Part shown: positions 9,883 to 19,564 of the stretch, piece after piece
How positions within the stretch are numbered: the stretch's first letter is position 1
Layout of the letters: each line of letters opens with the position of its first letter
Source: Saprospiraceae bacterium
GTDB taxonomy: Bacteria > Bacteroidota > Bacteroidia > Chitinophagales > Saprospiraceae
Direction: 5' to 3'
DNA: 64,000 bases
Assembly (NCBI GenBank): GCA_016715405.1
Contig: JADKAE010000012.1
Span: forward strand, 62,001-126,000
Position numbers and translations under genes: made by a program
Notes under the pieces: model-generated
The model's input: only the letters and a program-made list of their open reading frames with translations
The model's database searches: none
What the model was told of the DNA's origin: nothing

Positions 9883-10836
9883 TTACCAGGGAAACTCGCT
9901 TCTTCGTTTTGGCCAATACTTTTCGGCGTTTTCTTTATCTTTTGACATTTGCAGGCCAAGGGCTTCCAGGCTTTCAAACTTGATATCCGCGCGCAGGTAT
10001 TCTACCATTTCTACCAGTATCTCCTCGCCGTAAATGTCTTCGTTAAAATCGAAAATATTGACTTCGATGGTTTGCTGGGCGGCATTGTTAATCGTGGGGC
10101 GTTTGCCGATATACAGCATGCCCCGGTAACGCTTGCCGGCATGGTATACCCAAGCAGCGAAGATGCCGCTGGGAGGTACCAGTTTTTCTTTTTGAGAAAG
10201 GGAGATGTTGGCCGTAGGATAACCAATAGAGCTGCCTATCTTTTCGCCGTGCACGACCTTGCCGCTGAGCGTGTAGTAGTGCCCCATCAGCGAATAGGCG
10301 GTGTGCATATCGCCCTGTTCCAGTGCGGTGCGTATCTTGGAAGAACTCACCGCAATCTCGTCCACTTCCTGGCGCGCAATTTCAATAACCTCGTAACCGG
10401 CCTCTTTTCCATACCAACGCAGGTAATTGATGTCGCCTTGCCGGTTGAGGCCAAAGCGATGGTCATAGCCGATGACGATGTAAGCAGGCCTGAATTTGCC
10501 GACTAAAAATTTCTGTATGTATTCGTCGGCGCTTAGTTGCGAGAATTCTACTGTAAAAGGAACCACTACCACATGGTCAACGCCGTATTGCTCCAACAAC
10601 CTGATTTTCTCCTGGGTCGTATTGAGCAACTTCAGGGAGTCGTCTTTGGGGTAAACAATCTGGCGCGGATGCGGATGAAAAGTGATGACCACGCTTTCGC
10701 CCTCGTTGCCCTGAGCGAGCTGCCTGATTTTCTCAATAATGCGCTGATGCCCCCGATGTACGCCATCGAAGGATCCTATGGTGATGACCGCGTTTTTGAA
10801 TACTGGCAAATGGTCCAGGTCCCAATGTACTTTCAT
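9883..10836 (-). CDS. ribF: Bifunctional riboflavin kinase / FAD synthetase
   Basis: 317 residues. The N-terminal nucleotidyltransferase domain has TIGSFDGVHRGHQRII near residue 20 and a SSSKIRTAL segment near 170, which makes FAD from FMN and ATP. The C-terminal flavokinase domain has GYPTANI and KRPTINN, which makes FMN from riboflavin and ATP. Length and domain order match bacterial RibF. It starts at an ATG 8 bases from a TACTTTTG -7 element, so the mRNA leader would be very short. It heads a - strand run with the family 2 glycosyltransferase and rluA, and is divergent from mrp. Confidence 0.95.
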   Translation of the reverse strand: MKVHWDLDHLPVFKNAVITIGSFDGVHRGHQRIIEKIRQLAQGNEGESVVITFHPHPRQIVYPKDDSLKLLNTTQEKIRLLEQYGVDHVVVVPFTVEFSQLSADEYIQKFLVGKFRPAYIVIGYDHRFGLNRQGDINYLRWYGKEAGYEVIEIARQEVDEIAVSSSKIRTALEQGDMHTAYSLMGHYYTLSGKVVHGEKIGSSIGYPTANISLSQKEKLVPPSGIFAAWVYHAGKRYRGMLYIGKRPTINNAAQQTIEVNIFDFNEDIYGEEILVEMVEYLRADIKFESLEALGLQMSKDKENAEKYWPKRRSEFPW

Positions 10837-10843
10837 AGCAGTG

Positions 10844-10851
10844 CAAAAGTA
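10844..10851 (-). promoter_or_regulatory. Putative -7 element for ribF
   Basis: Reads TACTTTTG on the - strand, matching the Bacteroidota primary-sigma -7 consensus TAnnTTTG. It ends 8 bases upstream of the ribF ATG. I do not see a convincing -33 TTTG at the usual 19-base spacing, so this is suggestive only. Confidence 0.35.
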
Positions 10852-10912
10852 AACGGATTTTCGGAATACTGTATGTACGCGCTGTAAACTGTATGATCAT
10901 CGGATTTGTTGT

Positions 10913-10920
10913 TATTTTTG
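10913..10920 (+). promoter_or_regulatory. Putative -7 element for mrp
   Basis: TATTTTTG matches TAnnTTTG and lies about 46 bases before the mrp ATG in the divergent ribF-mrp gap. No clear -33 partner was found. Confidence 0.35.
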
Positions 10921-10966
10921 CATCGGCAAATGCCGCATTTGTTTTTTTTATCTCACTTTTGTGCTA

Positions 10967-12061
10967 ATGAATATCGATACTACTGCAATTGTCAAGGCGC
11001 TGGCGAAGGTAATCGACCCCAATACAGGGCAGGATATTATCTCCATGAGTATGGTAAGGGACCTGTCCGTGGAAGGGTCGAATATTACTTTTGCGCTCGA
11101 ATTGCCTTCGCTCAATAACGAATACAAATCTGACCTGAATTTTGCTTGTATTGCCGCCGTGCAGGGACTATACCCTACGGCCAACGTACATGTGCACATG
11201 ACGGCACGCACACCGCAGGCACAAAAGCAAACAGGCGCATTGCCGCATGTGAAAAATATTATTGCGGTGGCTTCCGGCAAAGGAGGCGTAGGGAAATCTA
11301 CCGTTGCCGTCAATCTGGCTCTCGGCCTCAAGCAATTGGGCGCCACGGTGGGGTTGATTGACGCCGACCTCTACGGCCCCTCTATCCCTACTATGCTGGG
11401 ATTAAATGGACAACGCCCCCAGGTACAGGAAATTTACAACCAACCCAAAATCGTACCCTTGGAGGCTTACGGCCTGTATGTGATGTCGATTGGGTTTATT
11501 ATCGAACCCGAACAAGCAGTGGTACTGCGAGGCCCTCGCTTGTCGGCCATTATCAAGCAGTTTTTTAATGATTGCCTCTGGCCTTCACTCGACTACCTGG
11601 TGATCGACTTGCCCCCGGGTACAGGCGATATTCAGCTAAGCTTGGTGCAAACGGTACCCGTAACCGGTGTGGTGATGGTAACCACCCCTCAGGAAGTAGC
11701 GGTAATTGATGCCGTGAAAGCTATGAATATGTTCCTGCTCCCGTCTGTAAACGTACCTATACTCAGCGTAGTGGAGAATATGGCCTGGTTTACCCCCGAA
11801 GAATTGCCCTATATCATATATTATATTTACGGACAAGGCGGCGGTAAACACCTGGCTGAGATGTCTAATACCGAATTATTGGGACAAATTCCCCTCGTGC
11901 AGGGTATCAGAGAATCGGGCGACGAAGGAAAACCTGCGATCATCAAGTTGGATGCCATAACGACCCAAGCTTTCGAGGACGTAGCGCGAAACGTGGCCAA
12001 ACAAGTGACACTCAGGAATGAAAACCTGGCGCCTACGCAAGTGGTAAATGTGTCACATTAA
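10967..12061 (+). CDS. mrp: Mrp/NBP35-family iron-sulfur carrier ATPase
   Basis: A 364-residue protein with an N-terminal DUF59/MIP18-like domain (~1-90) and a ParA-type P-loop domain. The deviant Walker A GKGGVGKST lies near residue 107, DADLYGPSIP near 130, and DLPPGTGD (switch/Walker B region) near 215. Family members bind a 4Fe-4S cluster between protomers and deliver it to apoproteins. ATG at 10967 is preferred to the GTG two codons upstream. The next gene, 23 bases downstream, is a NifU-type scaffold domain, a pairing that supports the Fe-S assignment. The usual Bacteroidota segment after PEELP is somewhat divergent here (YIIYYIYGQGG). Confidence 0.92.
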   Translation: MNIDTTAIVKALAKVIDPNTGQDIISMSMVRDLSVEGSNITFALELPSLNNEYKSDLNFACIAAVQGLYPTANVHVHMTARTPQAQKQTGALPHVKNIIAVASGKGGVGKSTVAVNLALGLKQLGATVGLIDADLYGPSIPTMLGLNGQRPQVQEIYNQPKIVPLEAYGLYVMSIGFIIEPEQAVVLRGPRLSAIIKQFFNDCLWPSLDYLVIDLPPGTGDIQLSLVQTVPVTGVVMVTTPQEVAVIDAVKAMNMFLLPSVNVPILSVVENMAWFTPEELPYIIYYIYGQGGGKHLAEMSNTELLGQIPLVQGIRESGDEGKPAIIKLDAITTQAFEDVARNVAKQVTLRNENLAPTQVVNVSH

Positions 12062-12084
12062 TTCATTTTATACAAAGAACAATT

Positions 12085-12331
12085 ATGCCTTTCCTCGATA
12101 AACAAGAATTGCTGGCCAAAATCAACGACGCACTCAACGATGTGCGACCCCACCTGGCGGTAGATGGCGGCAATGTGGAGTTGGTGGATATAACGGAAGA
12201 CTGGATTGTTCAAATCAAATGGCTGGGCGCCTGCCAAAATTGCTCTATGTCTATTATGACGCTGCGCGCAGGTGTGGAGCAGGCTATTAAAGGCCGAATT
12301 CCGGGAAGTGAACGGCGTGGTAGCCGTTTAA
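12085..12331 (+). CDS. NifU C-terminal-domain iron-sulfur scaffold protein (frameshifted)
   Basis: A small protein of ~81 residues with the Nfu-type CxxC in LGACQNCSMS that holds a transferable Fe-S cluster, preceded by RPHLAVDGGNVELV, a hallmark of the family. One extra G in 12303-12305 shifts the frame. Removing it gives the expected ending IPEVNGVVAV and a stop at 12329-12331. Without that correction the reading frame runs on into pyrF and looks like a NifU-PyrF fusion. It follows mrp closely and probably works with it in Fe-S cluster maturation. Confidence 0.85.
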
Positions 12332-12342
12332 TTTATATTGAA

Positions 12343-13170
12343 GTGACCAGACAAGCCCTAACCGAACTTATCTTTGAAAGGCGCTCGTACCTTTGCGTAG
12401 GCCTCGATGCAGAAATAAGCAAATTACCCCCCCATTTGCTGCGTTGTGAAGATCCCGTATTAGAATTTAATAAACAAATTATTGATGCTACCCGCGATTT
12501 ATGCGTAGCCTATAAACCCAATCTCGCATTTTACGAAGCCTTGGGCGCCCAAGGCTGGCAAACCTTGGAGAAAACGCGGGCGTATATCGGCCACTCTCAT
12601 TTTACTATTGCCGATGCCAAACGCGGCGACATCGGTAATACGTCGGGTTTGTATGCCAAAGCTTTTTTTGAAACGCTGGATTTTGATGCCGTAACCGTCG
12701 CTCCGTATATGGGTAGCGACTCGGTGCTCCCGTTTTTGGCTTACCCAGGTAAGTGGGTCATCTTGTTAGCCCTCACTTCCAACAAAGGCAGCGGCGATTT
12801 TCAGTTTGCCCCGCAGGAAGACGGCCAACCTCTGTTTATCAAAGTGATCGAAAAAGCATGTGCCTGGGCCCCGCCCGAGCAACTCATGTTTGTCGTCGGG
12901 GCCACGCATCCCGATGCTTTTGCCGCCGTACGCAGGGCCGCGCCCTCGAATTTCCTGCTCGTACCCGGCGTGGGCGCCCAGGGAGGCGATCTGGAAAGCC
13001 TCAGCCGATCAGGGCTCAATGCCGATTGCGGTATGCTGGTGAATGCCTCTCTCAGTATTTTATATGCAGGAAATGGCGAAGACTTTGCAGAAAAGGCCAG
13101 GCAAGAAGCCTTGGCTATTCAGCAACAGATGGATAAGCTGTTGGACTTATGTCAATTCAGCACCTCATAA
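12343..13170 (+). CDS. pyrF: Orotidine 5'-phosphate decarboxylase
   Basis: 275 residues of the long (type 2) OMP decarboxylase group, the last step of de novo UMP synthesis. Visible motifs are LCVGLDAEISKLP near the start, then YKPNLAFYEALG, the catalytic DAKRGDIGNTS, and the phosphate-binding VPGVGAQGGD near 215. A GTG at 12343 gives MTRQALTELIFERRSYLCVGLD, which matches the family N-terminus; no ATG fits. Its stop overlaps the convergent thiolase gene by 19 bases, leaving no room for a separate terminator. Confidence 0.92.
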   Translation: MTRQALTELIFERRSYLCVGLDAEISKLPPHLLRCEDPVLEFNKQIIDATRDLCVAYKPNLAFYEALGAQGWQTLEKTRAYIGHSHFTIADAKRGDIGNTSGLYAKAFFETLDFDAVTVAPYMGSDSVLPFLAYPGKWVILLALTSNKGSGDFQFAPQEDGQPLFIKVIEKACAWAPPEQLMFVVGATHPDAFAAVRRAAPSNFLLVPGVGAQGGDLESLSRSGLNADCGMLVNASLSILYAGNGEDFAEKARQEALAIQQQMDKLLDLCQFSTS

Positions 13171-14323
13171 ATGCCCGCGATACCCTGACCTCCTCCCACA
13201 CAAGCCGTTACCATCCCATATTTTTTACCCCGGCGCCGCAATTCGTTGAATAACTGCGTAGATAATTTAGCACCCGTACACCCCAGTGGGTGACCCAGCG
13301 CGATGGCGCCGCCATTTACATTGACGATGTCGGGATTCAACCCACCTTCCTGGATTACTGCGAGGGCCTGGGCGGCAAATGCCTCGTTGAGTTCAATAAG
13401 GTCGATATCGTGGAGTTTAAGATTGGCTTGCTGTAATGCCTTGGGCATAGCCGCACAGGGGCCGATACCCATGTATAGCGGCTCCACACCGGCCACCGCA
13501 CAGCCGGCAAGCCGGGCAATGGGAGTGAGGCCCAGTTGTTTCACCATCTGCTCGCTCATCACCAACACGAATGCAGCCCCGTCGGAAGTCTGTGAGGAAT
13601 TACCCGCCGTAACGACGCCTCCGTTGGAAAAAGCAGGTTTTAGTTTGCTGAGCGCCTCTACTGTAGTATCGCGGCGCACACCCTCGTCGGTATCGATGAT
13701 TTGTTCGGTGCGCACGCGTTTGTTATCTTTCACGAATACTTCTTCCACCGATACAGGCACGATTTCCGACTTAAATTTGCCGCTATCGATAGCTTGTCCG
13801 GCTTTGACATGCGAATTCATAGAAAACAAATCGGATGCTTCGCGGGTGATGCCCCATTTTTTAGCCACCGCTTCGGCTGTAAGTCCCATGCTGACCAGGT
13901 AATCGGGCGTATCTTTGGCTACCTTGTAGCTGGGCGCCAGTTTATAGCCCGTCATGGGTATCATGCTCATGCTTTCGGCGCCGCCGGCTACGTAAATATG
14001 GCCCATGCCCGCCCTGATTTTTGCCACGGCGATCGAGATGGTTTCGAGGCCGGATGCGCAGTAGCGGTTGACGGTCATTCCGGGTACTTCTTTGCCCAGG
14101 GCGCGTACCGATATTTGGCGGCCTATCTGGAATCCTTGTTCTCCTTCCGGATTGGCGCAGCCTACGATCACGTCGTCAACCAGTTTGGGGTCTAATTCGG
14201 GGGTGTTGGCCAGGAGATATTGAACGATGTCAACAGCCAGGTCGTCGGAGCGGTAATTGCGAAATCCGCCGCGTTTTGATTTTCCGACAGCCGAGCGATA
14301 TGCTTTACGATGTATGCTTCCAT
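13152..14323 (-). CDS. fadA: Acetyl-CoA acyltransferase (3-ketoacyl-CoA thiolase), frameshifted near N-terminus
   Basis: Repairing one missing base in the run at 14304-14306 gives ~390 residues starting MEAYIVKAYRSAVGKSKRGG. The acylated Cys lies in NRYCASGLETI. GGAESMSMIP and the paired C-terminal motifs VNGGAIALGHPLGCTGA (His) and CVGGGQGIAGIYE (second Cys) complete the thiolase active site. It releases acetyl-CoA from 3-ketoacyl-CoA in beta-oxidation. It lies 31 bases downstream of the multifunctional hydratase/dehydrogenase gene and is almost certainly cotranscribed with it. Confidence 0.93.
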
Positions 14324-14354
14324 GGTGTGGTATAAATTGAGCGTAAGCGTATTA

Positions 14355-16746
14355 TTAATTTCTAAGCGGTTTGTTGTTTTGCAGCATGTATTGAATGCGT
14401 TCCAGCGTTTTTGCTCTCCGCAAAGACTCAGGAAGGCTTCTCGTTCTACATCCAGCAAATATTGTTCGCTCACTTGCTGCGCACCGGTGAGATCGCCTCC
14501 ACACAGCACCCAGGCCAGTTTGTGTGCAATTTTGATATCGTGTTCGCTGGCATAATTGCCGCGCTTGAGTTCGTTGGCTGCAATATAAAGCGCCGCCAAA
14601 CCTGCGCGCCCCAGTACGGTAATGTCCGTTCGTTGAGAGGGCATCACATAGTTTTCCGCCAGTTCGAGTACTTTGTGTTTGGCTTCGGCAATGTTGCGGT
14701 CTTTATTCATCACCACCGTGTCGCGGTGTTTGAGTAGGTATCCATAGTTGAAAGCTTCCTGAGCGGAAGTGCCCACTGTGCCGAGTGCGATGGTTTTAAA
14801 CTTGTCGATCAGGGTAGGCATTTGTACATCGCCCTCAAAAAACAAGTCGGAGGCTCTCACGGCAAATTCTTTGGTACCCCCGCCGCCGGGAATGAGGCCC
14901 ACGCCTACTTCTACCAGTCCGATATAAGATTCGGCTGCGCAGACGGCTGCATCGCAGTGCATGAGTGTTTCACACCCCCCGCCAAATACGTAGCCCTGCG
15001 TGGCGATGACCACCGGAATGGTAGAATAGCGGCAGCGCATGGTAGTCTGCTGGAACATGTTTACCGCAAAATTCAGTTGGTCCCACTCCTGTTGATAAGC
15101 CATCATGGCAATCATCATCAGGTTGGCGCCTACGGAGAAATTCGCGGCGTTGTTGCCGATCACGAGGCCCTTCCAATCGCCTTCTTCGGCAATCTGGATG
15201 CTCTCGTTGATACCTCTGAGTACGCCCTCTCCAATAGTATTGTGCATACTCGTAAATTCGAGAGTTAATACGCCGTCGCCGATATCGTGGAGGATGGTTT
15301 CGCTGGTTTTATGCACAGGCGCCCGGTTGCGGTAGTTGTCCAATATGATAAATGCCGCAGAGCCTGGTATCATTTGTAGCTTTTGCTGGCAATATCGTAA
15401 TACAGACGGGCGCCGTTTTCGCTCTTATAAAAAGAATCGTGGCCCGCAGCGTGCATGTCTTTTACCCAGGGCGCTATTGTTTCGCCGTGTGCTTCGGCCA
15501 TCTCTATACCTTTCTGAAGGCCGATTATATCCCAGTATTCAAAGGGGCCCATCTCCCAGGCATAGCCGGCGCGCATGGCGTCGTCGATGCTGTACAGGTG
15601 ATCGGTGATTTCGGGGATTCGGTTAGAGGCATAGGCAAAAAGCCCCAGTAGAGAGCGGCGGACAAGTTCGCCGCCTTTGTCTTCGGCAGCAAAAAAGTGC
15701 TGGATGCGTTTACCCAGGCTGTCGATTTGCTTGGCGGCCTTGAGGCTGGGAATATCGCTTTTCGACGAAGTCTCATATTCCAGCGTATCGAGATTGAGCG
15801 CCAGGATAACCGGCCTGCCTTTTTCGTCTTTTTCTCCGGTTTTTTTATAAAAACCCTGTCCCGTTTTATTACCCAAATAATTATTGTCGAGTAAAAATTG
15901 AAGATATCGGGGCACTTCAAAAGCGGCAGCTTGTTCGTCTTTAGGGCAATTTTCTTTGATGCCCTGGATTACTTTAGCGGCGGTATCATGGCCCACCAGG
16001 TCGCCCAATCGGAAAGTGCCGGTTTTAGGCCGGCCTATATTCGGTCCGGTGAGCGCATCTACGTCTTCTATGCGAAGGCCCAGTTGGCTGGTGAGCTGAA
16101 AGATTTTGGCCATCGCGTATACTCCCACCCGATTGCCAATAAAAGCCGGCGTATCTTTGCACAGTACGGTTTGTTTGCCAAGGTGTACATCGCCGAAGTG
16201 CATCAGGAAATTCACCAGTTCAGGATCGGTTTCCTGGGTGGGAATTACCTCAAGCAAACGCAGGTATCTGGGCGGATTGAAAAAGTGCGTACCGCAAAAA
16301 TGTTTTTTGAAGTCGTCGCTGCGACCATCCAGCATGAGATGGATCGGAATGCCGGAAGTATTGGAGGTGACGATGCTGCCTTTTTTGCGGTGCTGGTCCA
16401 CCTGTTCGAATATCAGTTTTTTGATATCCAGGCGTTCTACCACCACTTCGATGATCCAGTCGCTTTGCCCGATTTTGGCCATGTCGTCTTCGAAATTGCC
16501 GGTTTGGATTCGCGAAGCAAAGCTTTTATCGTAAAGTGCAGCCGGCCGGGCTTTAATCGCTGCGTCGAGCGCTTGATTTACAATTCGGTTTCGGGCCAGG
16601 ATATTGGTATTCTCTGCCTCGCTGAGGTCTTTGGGCACGATGTCCAGCATGAGCACATCCAGGCCGATATTGGCAAAATGGCAGGCAATACCCGATCCCA
16701 TCACGCCGGAACCCAGTACGGCAATTTTTTTGATTCTTCTACTCAT
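14355..16746 (-). CDS. 3-hydroxyacyl-CoA dehydrogenase / enoyl-CoA hydratase fusion (two frameshifts)
   Basis: One gene of ~797 residues, broken at 15373-15375 and 14408-14412 by missing bases. The N-terminal NAD-binding domain has GSGVMGSGIACHFANIGLDV and the family signature region around FCGTHFFNPPR. A second dehydrogenase C-terminal domain follows, and then from ~residue 460 a crotonase domain with NFSVGANLMMIAMM and a GYVFGGGCE oxyanion segment. This order (dehydrogenase first, hydratase last) is the reverse of E. coli FadB/FadJ and is usual in Bacteroidota. It hydrates enoyl-CoA and oxidises the product for the downstream thiolase. The true C-terminus after repair is LQNNKPLRN at 14355. 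Confidence 0.92.
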
Positions 16747-16808
16747 TAGACGGTATACTTTGCGGTATAAATGATGGCATTCTTGTTAGCGAATTTTCGC
16801 TGGAAATG

Positions 16809-16837
16809 CAAATTTACAAATATCTACCAAACGCCAA
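16809..16837 (-). promoter_or_regulatory. Putative promoter of the beta-oxidation operon
   Basis: On the - strand, TTTG (16837-16834) is followed after 17 bases by TAAATTTG (16816-16809), close to the Bacteroidota TTTG-N19-TAnnTTTG consensus. It lies 62 bases upstream of the dehydrogenase/hydratase ATG. Spacing is slightly short. Confidence 0.3.
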
Positions 16838-16949
16838 AGCGGCCTTGAAAATCTTTCTTTTGCATAATACAGGAAATTTACAGCGGTATTTGATAATTTG
16901 GCAACCCGAAATACGTTGTTTAACAATTGCAAGATAAAAAACCACTTAT

Positions 16950-17640
16950 ATGTTCATGGACTTAATGTTGTTGTTTCAAACTGCCGACCTTCCGATAGAA
17001 CCCGCGGTTAAATCGCAAAGCCTTTGGGAAATCATAGCTTCGGGAGGGGCAATCGGTGTTATCATCGTAGCGATTCAGTTTGTTCTCTCTATTATCGCTG
17101 TGTATATTTTCATAGAACGCTACCTGACTATTCAACGCGCAGGCCGCATTGACCAGGGTTTTATGAATAATATCCGGGCTAATGTACAATCTGGCAACAT
17201 TATGGGTGCTAAAGCACTCTGCCAGTCTACCGATTCCCCGGTTGCACGAATGATAGAGAAAGGATTGCAGCGCATTGGCAAACCGCTTCGCGATATCGAC
17301 GCGGCCATTGAAAACGTGGGCAACCTGGAGATTTTCAAACTGGAAAAACTTGTCTACGCTGGCGAGTATCTCGGGCGCTGCGCCTATGCTCGGATTCTTG
17401 GGTACGGTTACCGGTATGATTATGTCGTTTTATACCATGGCTACCCAGCAAAGCGTAACGCCTTCAGTTTTGGCAGGGGGTATTTACCAGGCGCTTATTA
17501 CTACGGCATTTGGTCTGGTTACCGGCATTTTCGCCCTTGTGGGGTACAACCTGCTGGTGGCTAAAGTCGAGAATGTGGTTTTTAATATGGAAAGGACAAC
17601 GATTGAGTTTATGGACCTGCTGCAGGAACCCACGGCTTAA
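16950..17640 (+). CDS. exbB: ExbB/TolQ/MotA-family proton channel (frameshifted)
   Basis: About 230 residues once the A run at 17344-17348 is corrected (a net one-base shift, probably two missing A). Three membrane helices are visible: IGVIIVAIQFVLSIIAVYIF near 30-55, and two after SGAAPMLGFLGTVTGMIMSF, which is the conserved proton-channel segment. It forms a pentameric motor with ExbD that energises TonB. It heads an exbB-exbD-exbD-tonB set, all on the + strand with very short gaps. Confidence 0.92.
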
Positions 17641-17655
17641 TTCTAATAATCAGGC

Positions 17656-18048
17656 ATGAAAAGGCGAAGCAAAGTCACGGCAGAATTCAATTTGTCCTCT
17701 TCTACAGATGTGATTTTTCTGTTGTTGATCTTTTTTATGTTGACCTCTAACTTTGTCGCAGTCCAACCCTTTGAGCTCCCTAAATCGGACTCCAAAACGG
17801 TGGCGGCCACGACGGTGGTGATCAGCATCGATAAAAACGGAATTTTCACGATGGATAACGTGGAAGTGGATGTACGGGCATTGGATCGCCTGTTGCGTAC
17901 CAAACTGGCACAGGCCCAGGACGACAAAGATGCTACCGTTACTATTGTAGCGGAAGTAGGCACACCGTTTGAAAATGTAGTAAAAGTGATGAATGCCGCC
18001 GCCAGACTAAAGGCAAAAGCGATTATCGCTACGCAACCTAATAGTTGA
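17656..18048 (+). CDS. exbD: ExbD/TolR-family biopolymer transport protein, first copy
   Basis: 130 residues: a short cytoplasmic N-terminus ending AEFNLSSSTDVIFLLLIFFM, where the Asp of STD in the single membrane helix is the proton-carrying residue, then a periplasmic TolR-like domain. It begins 15 bases after exbB and ends one base before the second exbD. Two ExbD proteins in tandem are common in Bacteroidota TonB systems. Confidence 0.92.
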   Translation: MKRRSKVTAEFNLSSSTDVIFLLLIFFMLTSNFVAVQPFELPKSDSKTVAATTVVISIDKNGIFTMDNVEVDVRALDRLLRTKLAQAQDDKDATVTIVAEVGTPFENVVKVMNAAARLKAKAIIATQPNS

Positions 18049-18049
18049 T

Positions 18050-18456
18050 ATGGGAATCAGAAAAAGAAATAAAGCCGTAGCAGAATTTAATATGTCGTCA
18101 CTGACTGACATTATCTTCCTGCTGTTGATCTTTTTTATGCTTACGTCTGGTTTGGTGGCGCCTAACGCACTCAACCTTAAGCTGCCGGGAAGCTCCCAAA
18201 CCAAAGTAGTTACCCCGTCTCGTATCGACGATGTACGCATTGCCGGTGACGGGCGTTATTTTTGAATGGAAAACGCATCTCTTTTCCCGAACTGGAATCC
18301 ATGCTGAGCCGCAAAGCACAATTCAGCAGGGATAAGCTTAGCATTACGATATCGCCCGAAACGGGCACGCCTGTTGAATACGTGGTGACGATCATGGATA
18401 TGGCTATGCGGCTTCAAATCAACGGCATTTTGGCTACGGAGCAGCCGGTTGATTGA
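18050..18456 (+). CDS. exbD: ExbD/TolR-family protein, second copy (frameshifted)
   Basis: About 135 residues after restoring a T in the run at 18259-18263, which otherwise ends the frame at GDGRYF. The N-terminus FNMSSLTDIIFLLLIFFML keeps the Asp in the membrane helix. The periplasmic part continues ...YFLNGKRISFPELESML to the stop. It differs clearly from the first copy outside the helix, so it is a true paralogue and probably makes a heterodimer with it. Confidence 0.9.
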
Positions 18457-18570
18457 TTTGCTAATGGGTTGATGTGCTGATGTGCTAATTTTTTTACTAC
18501 TTATCTTAATTATTAGCAAATCAGCAAATCAGCAAATCAGCAAATCAGCAAATCAGCAAATCAGCAAATT
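18457..18570. repeat. Octamer array with inverted arm between exbD2 and tonB
   Basis: Seven head-to-tail copies of AGCAAATC (the last ending T) fill 18515-18570. The segment just after the exbD2 stop carries the reverse complement GATTTGCT and variants such as GATGTGCT at the same 8-base period. The two sides could pair into a long hairpin around the T-rich middle. There is no coding sense. The rest of the gap to the tonB start (18571-18656) shows nothing I can name. Confidence 0.85.
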
Positions 18571-18656
18571 GTTAAAATTATGCTAATCCCCCCTATAAAA
18601 AACCTATATCGCCCTCATAGGCGTTTAAATGTTAAATACGACTAAATCGAGTGCTT

Positions 18657-19559
18657 ATGTCGATGGTAGTGTCCAGACAAGAAGAGAAAAATAAAAAAAG
18701 CGGGATGACGATCAGCATCGTGGTGCATGTTACGTTGCTCCTAATGGCGTTGCTCCCCTTATTGACCTATCCCGACCCGCCTCCCGGCCAGGAAGGCATC
18801 CTGGTCAACTTAGGCCTTCCTGATGAAGGTCAGGGCGATGAAAATATGCCCCAGGGTGAACCTGCTCCCTCTGAAGAATCCGTTGCAGAACCCGAGGTAG
18901 AACCCCAACCGGAAGAAGTAACTCCGCCACGCGAGGAGGTAAAAAAGCCCGAACCCGTTAAAGAAAAGGAAATTATCCAGACCGAGGATCCCAATGAAGT
19001 TGCCCTGAAACGCAAAAAAGAACAAGAGCGCAAAGAACGCGAAGAAGTCGACCGCAAGCAACGCGAGGAAGATGCCCGCAAGAAAGCGGCAGAAGATGAG
19101 CGCAAGCGCCAGCAAGCCGCAGAAGATGCCCGCAAAAAGGCGGAAGCTGACAAACTCAAGGGCGATATCGGCTCAGCTTTTGGAGGCGGTAAAGGAAAAG
19201 GAAAAGGCAATACCGGCACCAGCGGCAACCAGGGCGATCCAGGCGGCGATCCCAATGCCTCGAACCTCGAAGGCGTAAGCACAGGCTCGGGCAATGTGGG
19301 CGGCGGCCTCAGATCCAGAGGTAAAGTAAGCTCTCCTACGGTGAGTGAAAACTCCCAAAAGCAAGGCACCGTGGTGGTGGAGGTTTGCGTAAATAGCGAC
19401 GGCGACGTGACTACTGCCCGCTATACCCAAAAAGGCTCTACAACTTCCGACGGCCAACTTGTAAAAGCCGCAGTTGACAACGCCAAGCGCTGGAGATTTT
19501 CCAAAGGCGGCCCTGACGAACAATGCGGCACGATTACTTATAGCTTTAAAGTACAGTAA
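18657..19559 (+). CDS. tonB: TonB-family energy transducer
   Basis: 300 residues starting at ATG 18657. One N-terminal membrane helix (SIVVHVTLLLMALLPLLTY) is followed by a proline/glutamate-rich stretch and then a highly charged Lys/Glu/Arg helix (~105-180), as in TolA/TonB spanners. A Gly-rich linker leads to a C-terminal TonB domain from ~215 (GTVVVEVCVNSDGDVTTARY... WRFSKGGP... TITYSFKVQ). It transmits the ExbB/ExbD proton-motive work to outer-membrane receptors such as the one at 33259. Confidence 0.88.
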   Translation: MSMVVSRQEEKNKKSGMTISIVVHVTLLLMALLPLLTYPDPPPGQEGILVNLGLPDEGQGDENMPQGEPAPSEESVAEPEVEPQPEEVTPPREEVKKPEPVKEKEIIQTEDPNEVALKRKKEQERKEREEVDRKQREEDARKKAAEDERKRQQAAEDARKKAEADKLKGDIGSAFGGGKGKGKGNTGTSGNQGDPGGDPNASNLEGVSTGSGNVGGGLRSRGKVSSPTVSENSQKQGTVVVEVCVNSDGDVTTARYTQKGSTTSDGQLVKAAVDNAKRWRFSKGGPDEQCGTITYSFKVQ

Positions 19560-19564
19560 ATTCG

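Noticed and set aside
14192..15373. Separate enoyl-CoA hydratase gene
   Set aside because: Its start follows a broken SKSYK end of the dehydrogenase; restoring one base joins them into the usual fused protein.
16950..17564. ExbB with an alternative Tyr/Gly-rich C-terminus
   Set aside because: The tail arises from the frame change in the A run at 17344-17348; the other frame gives the conserved proton-channel helices.
18515..18570. CRISPR-like direct repeats
   Set aside because: The units are 8 bases with no spacers and no cas genes are present; this is a tandem repeat.
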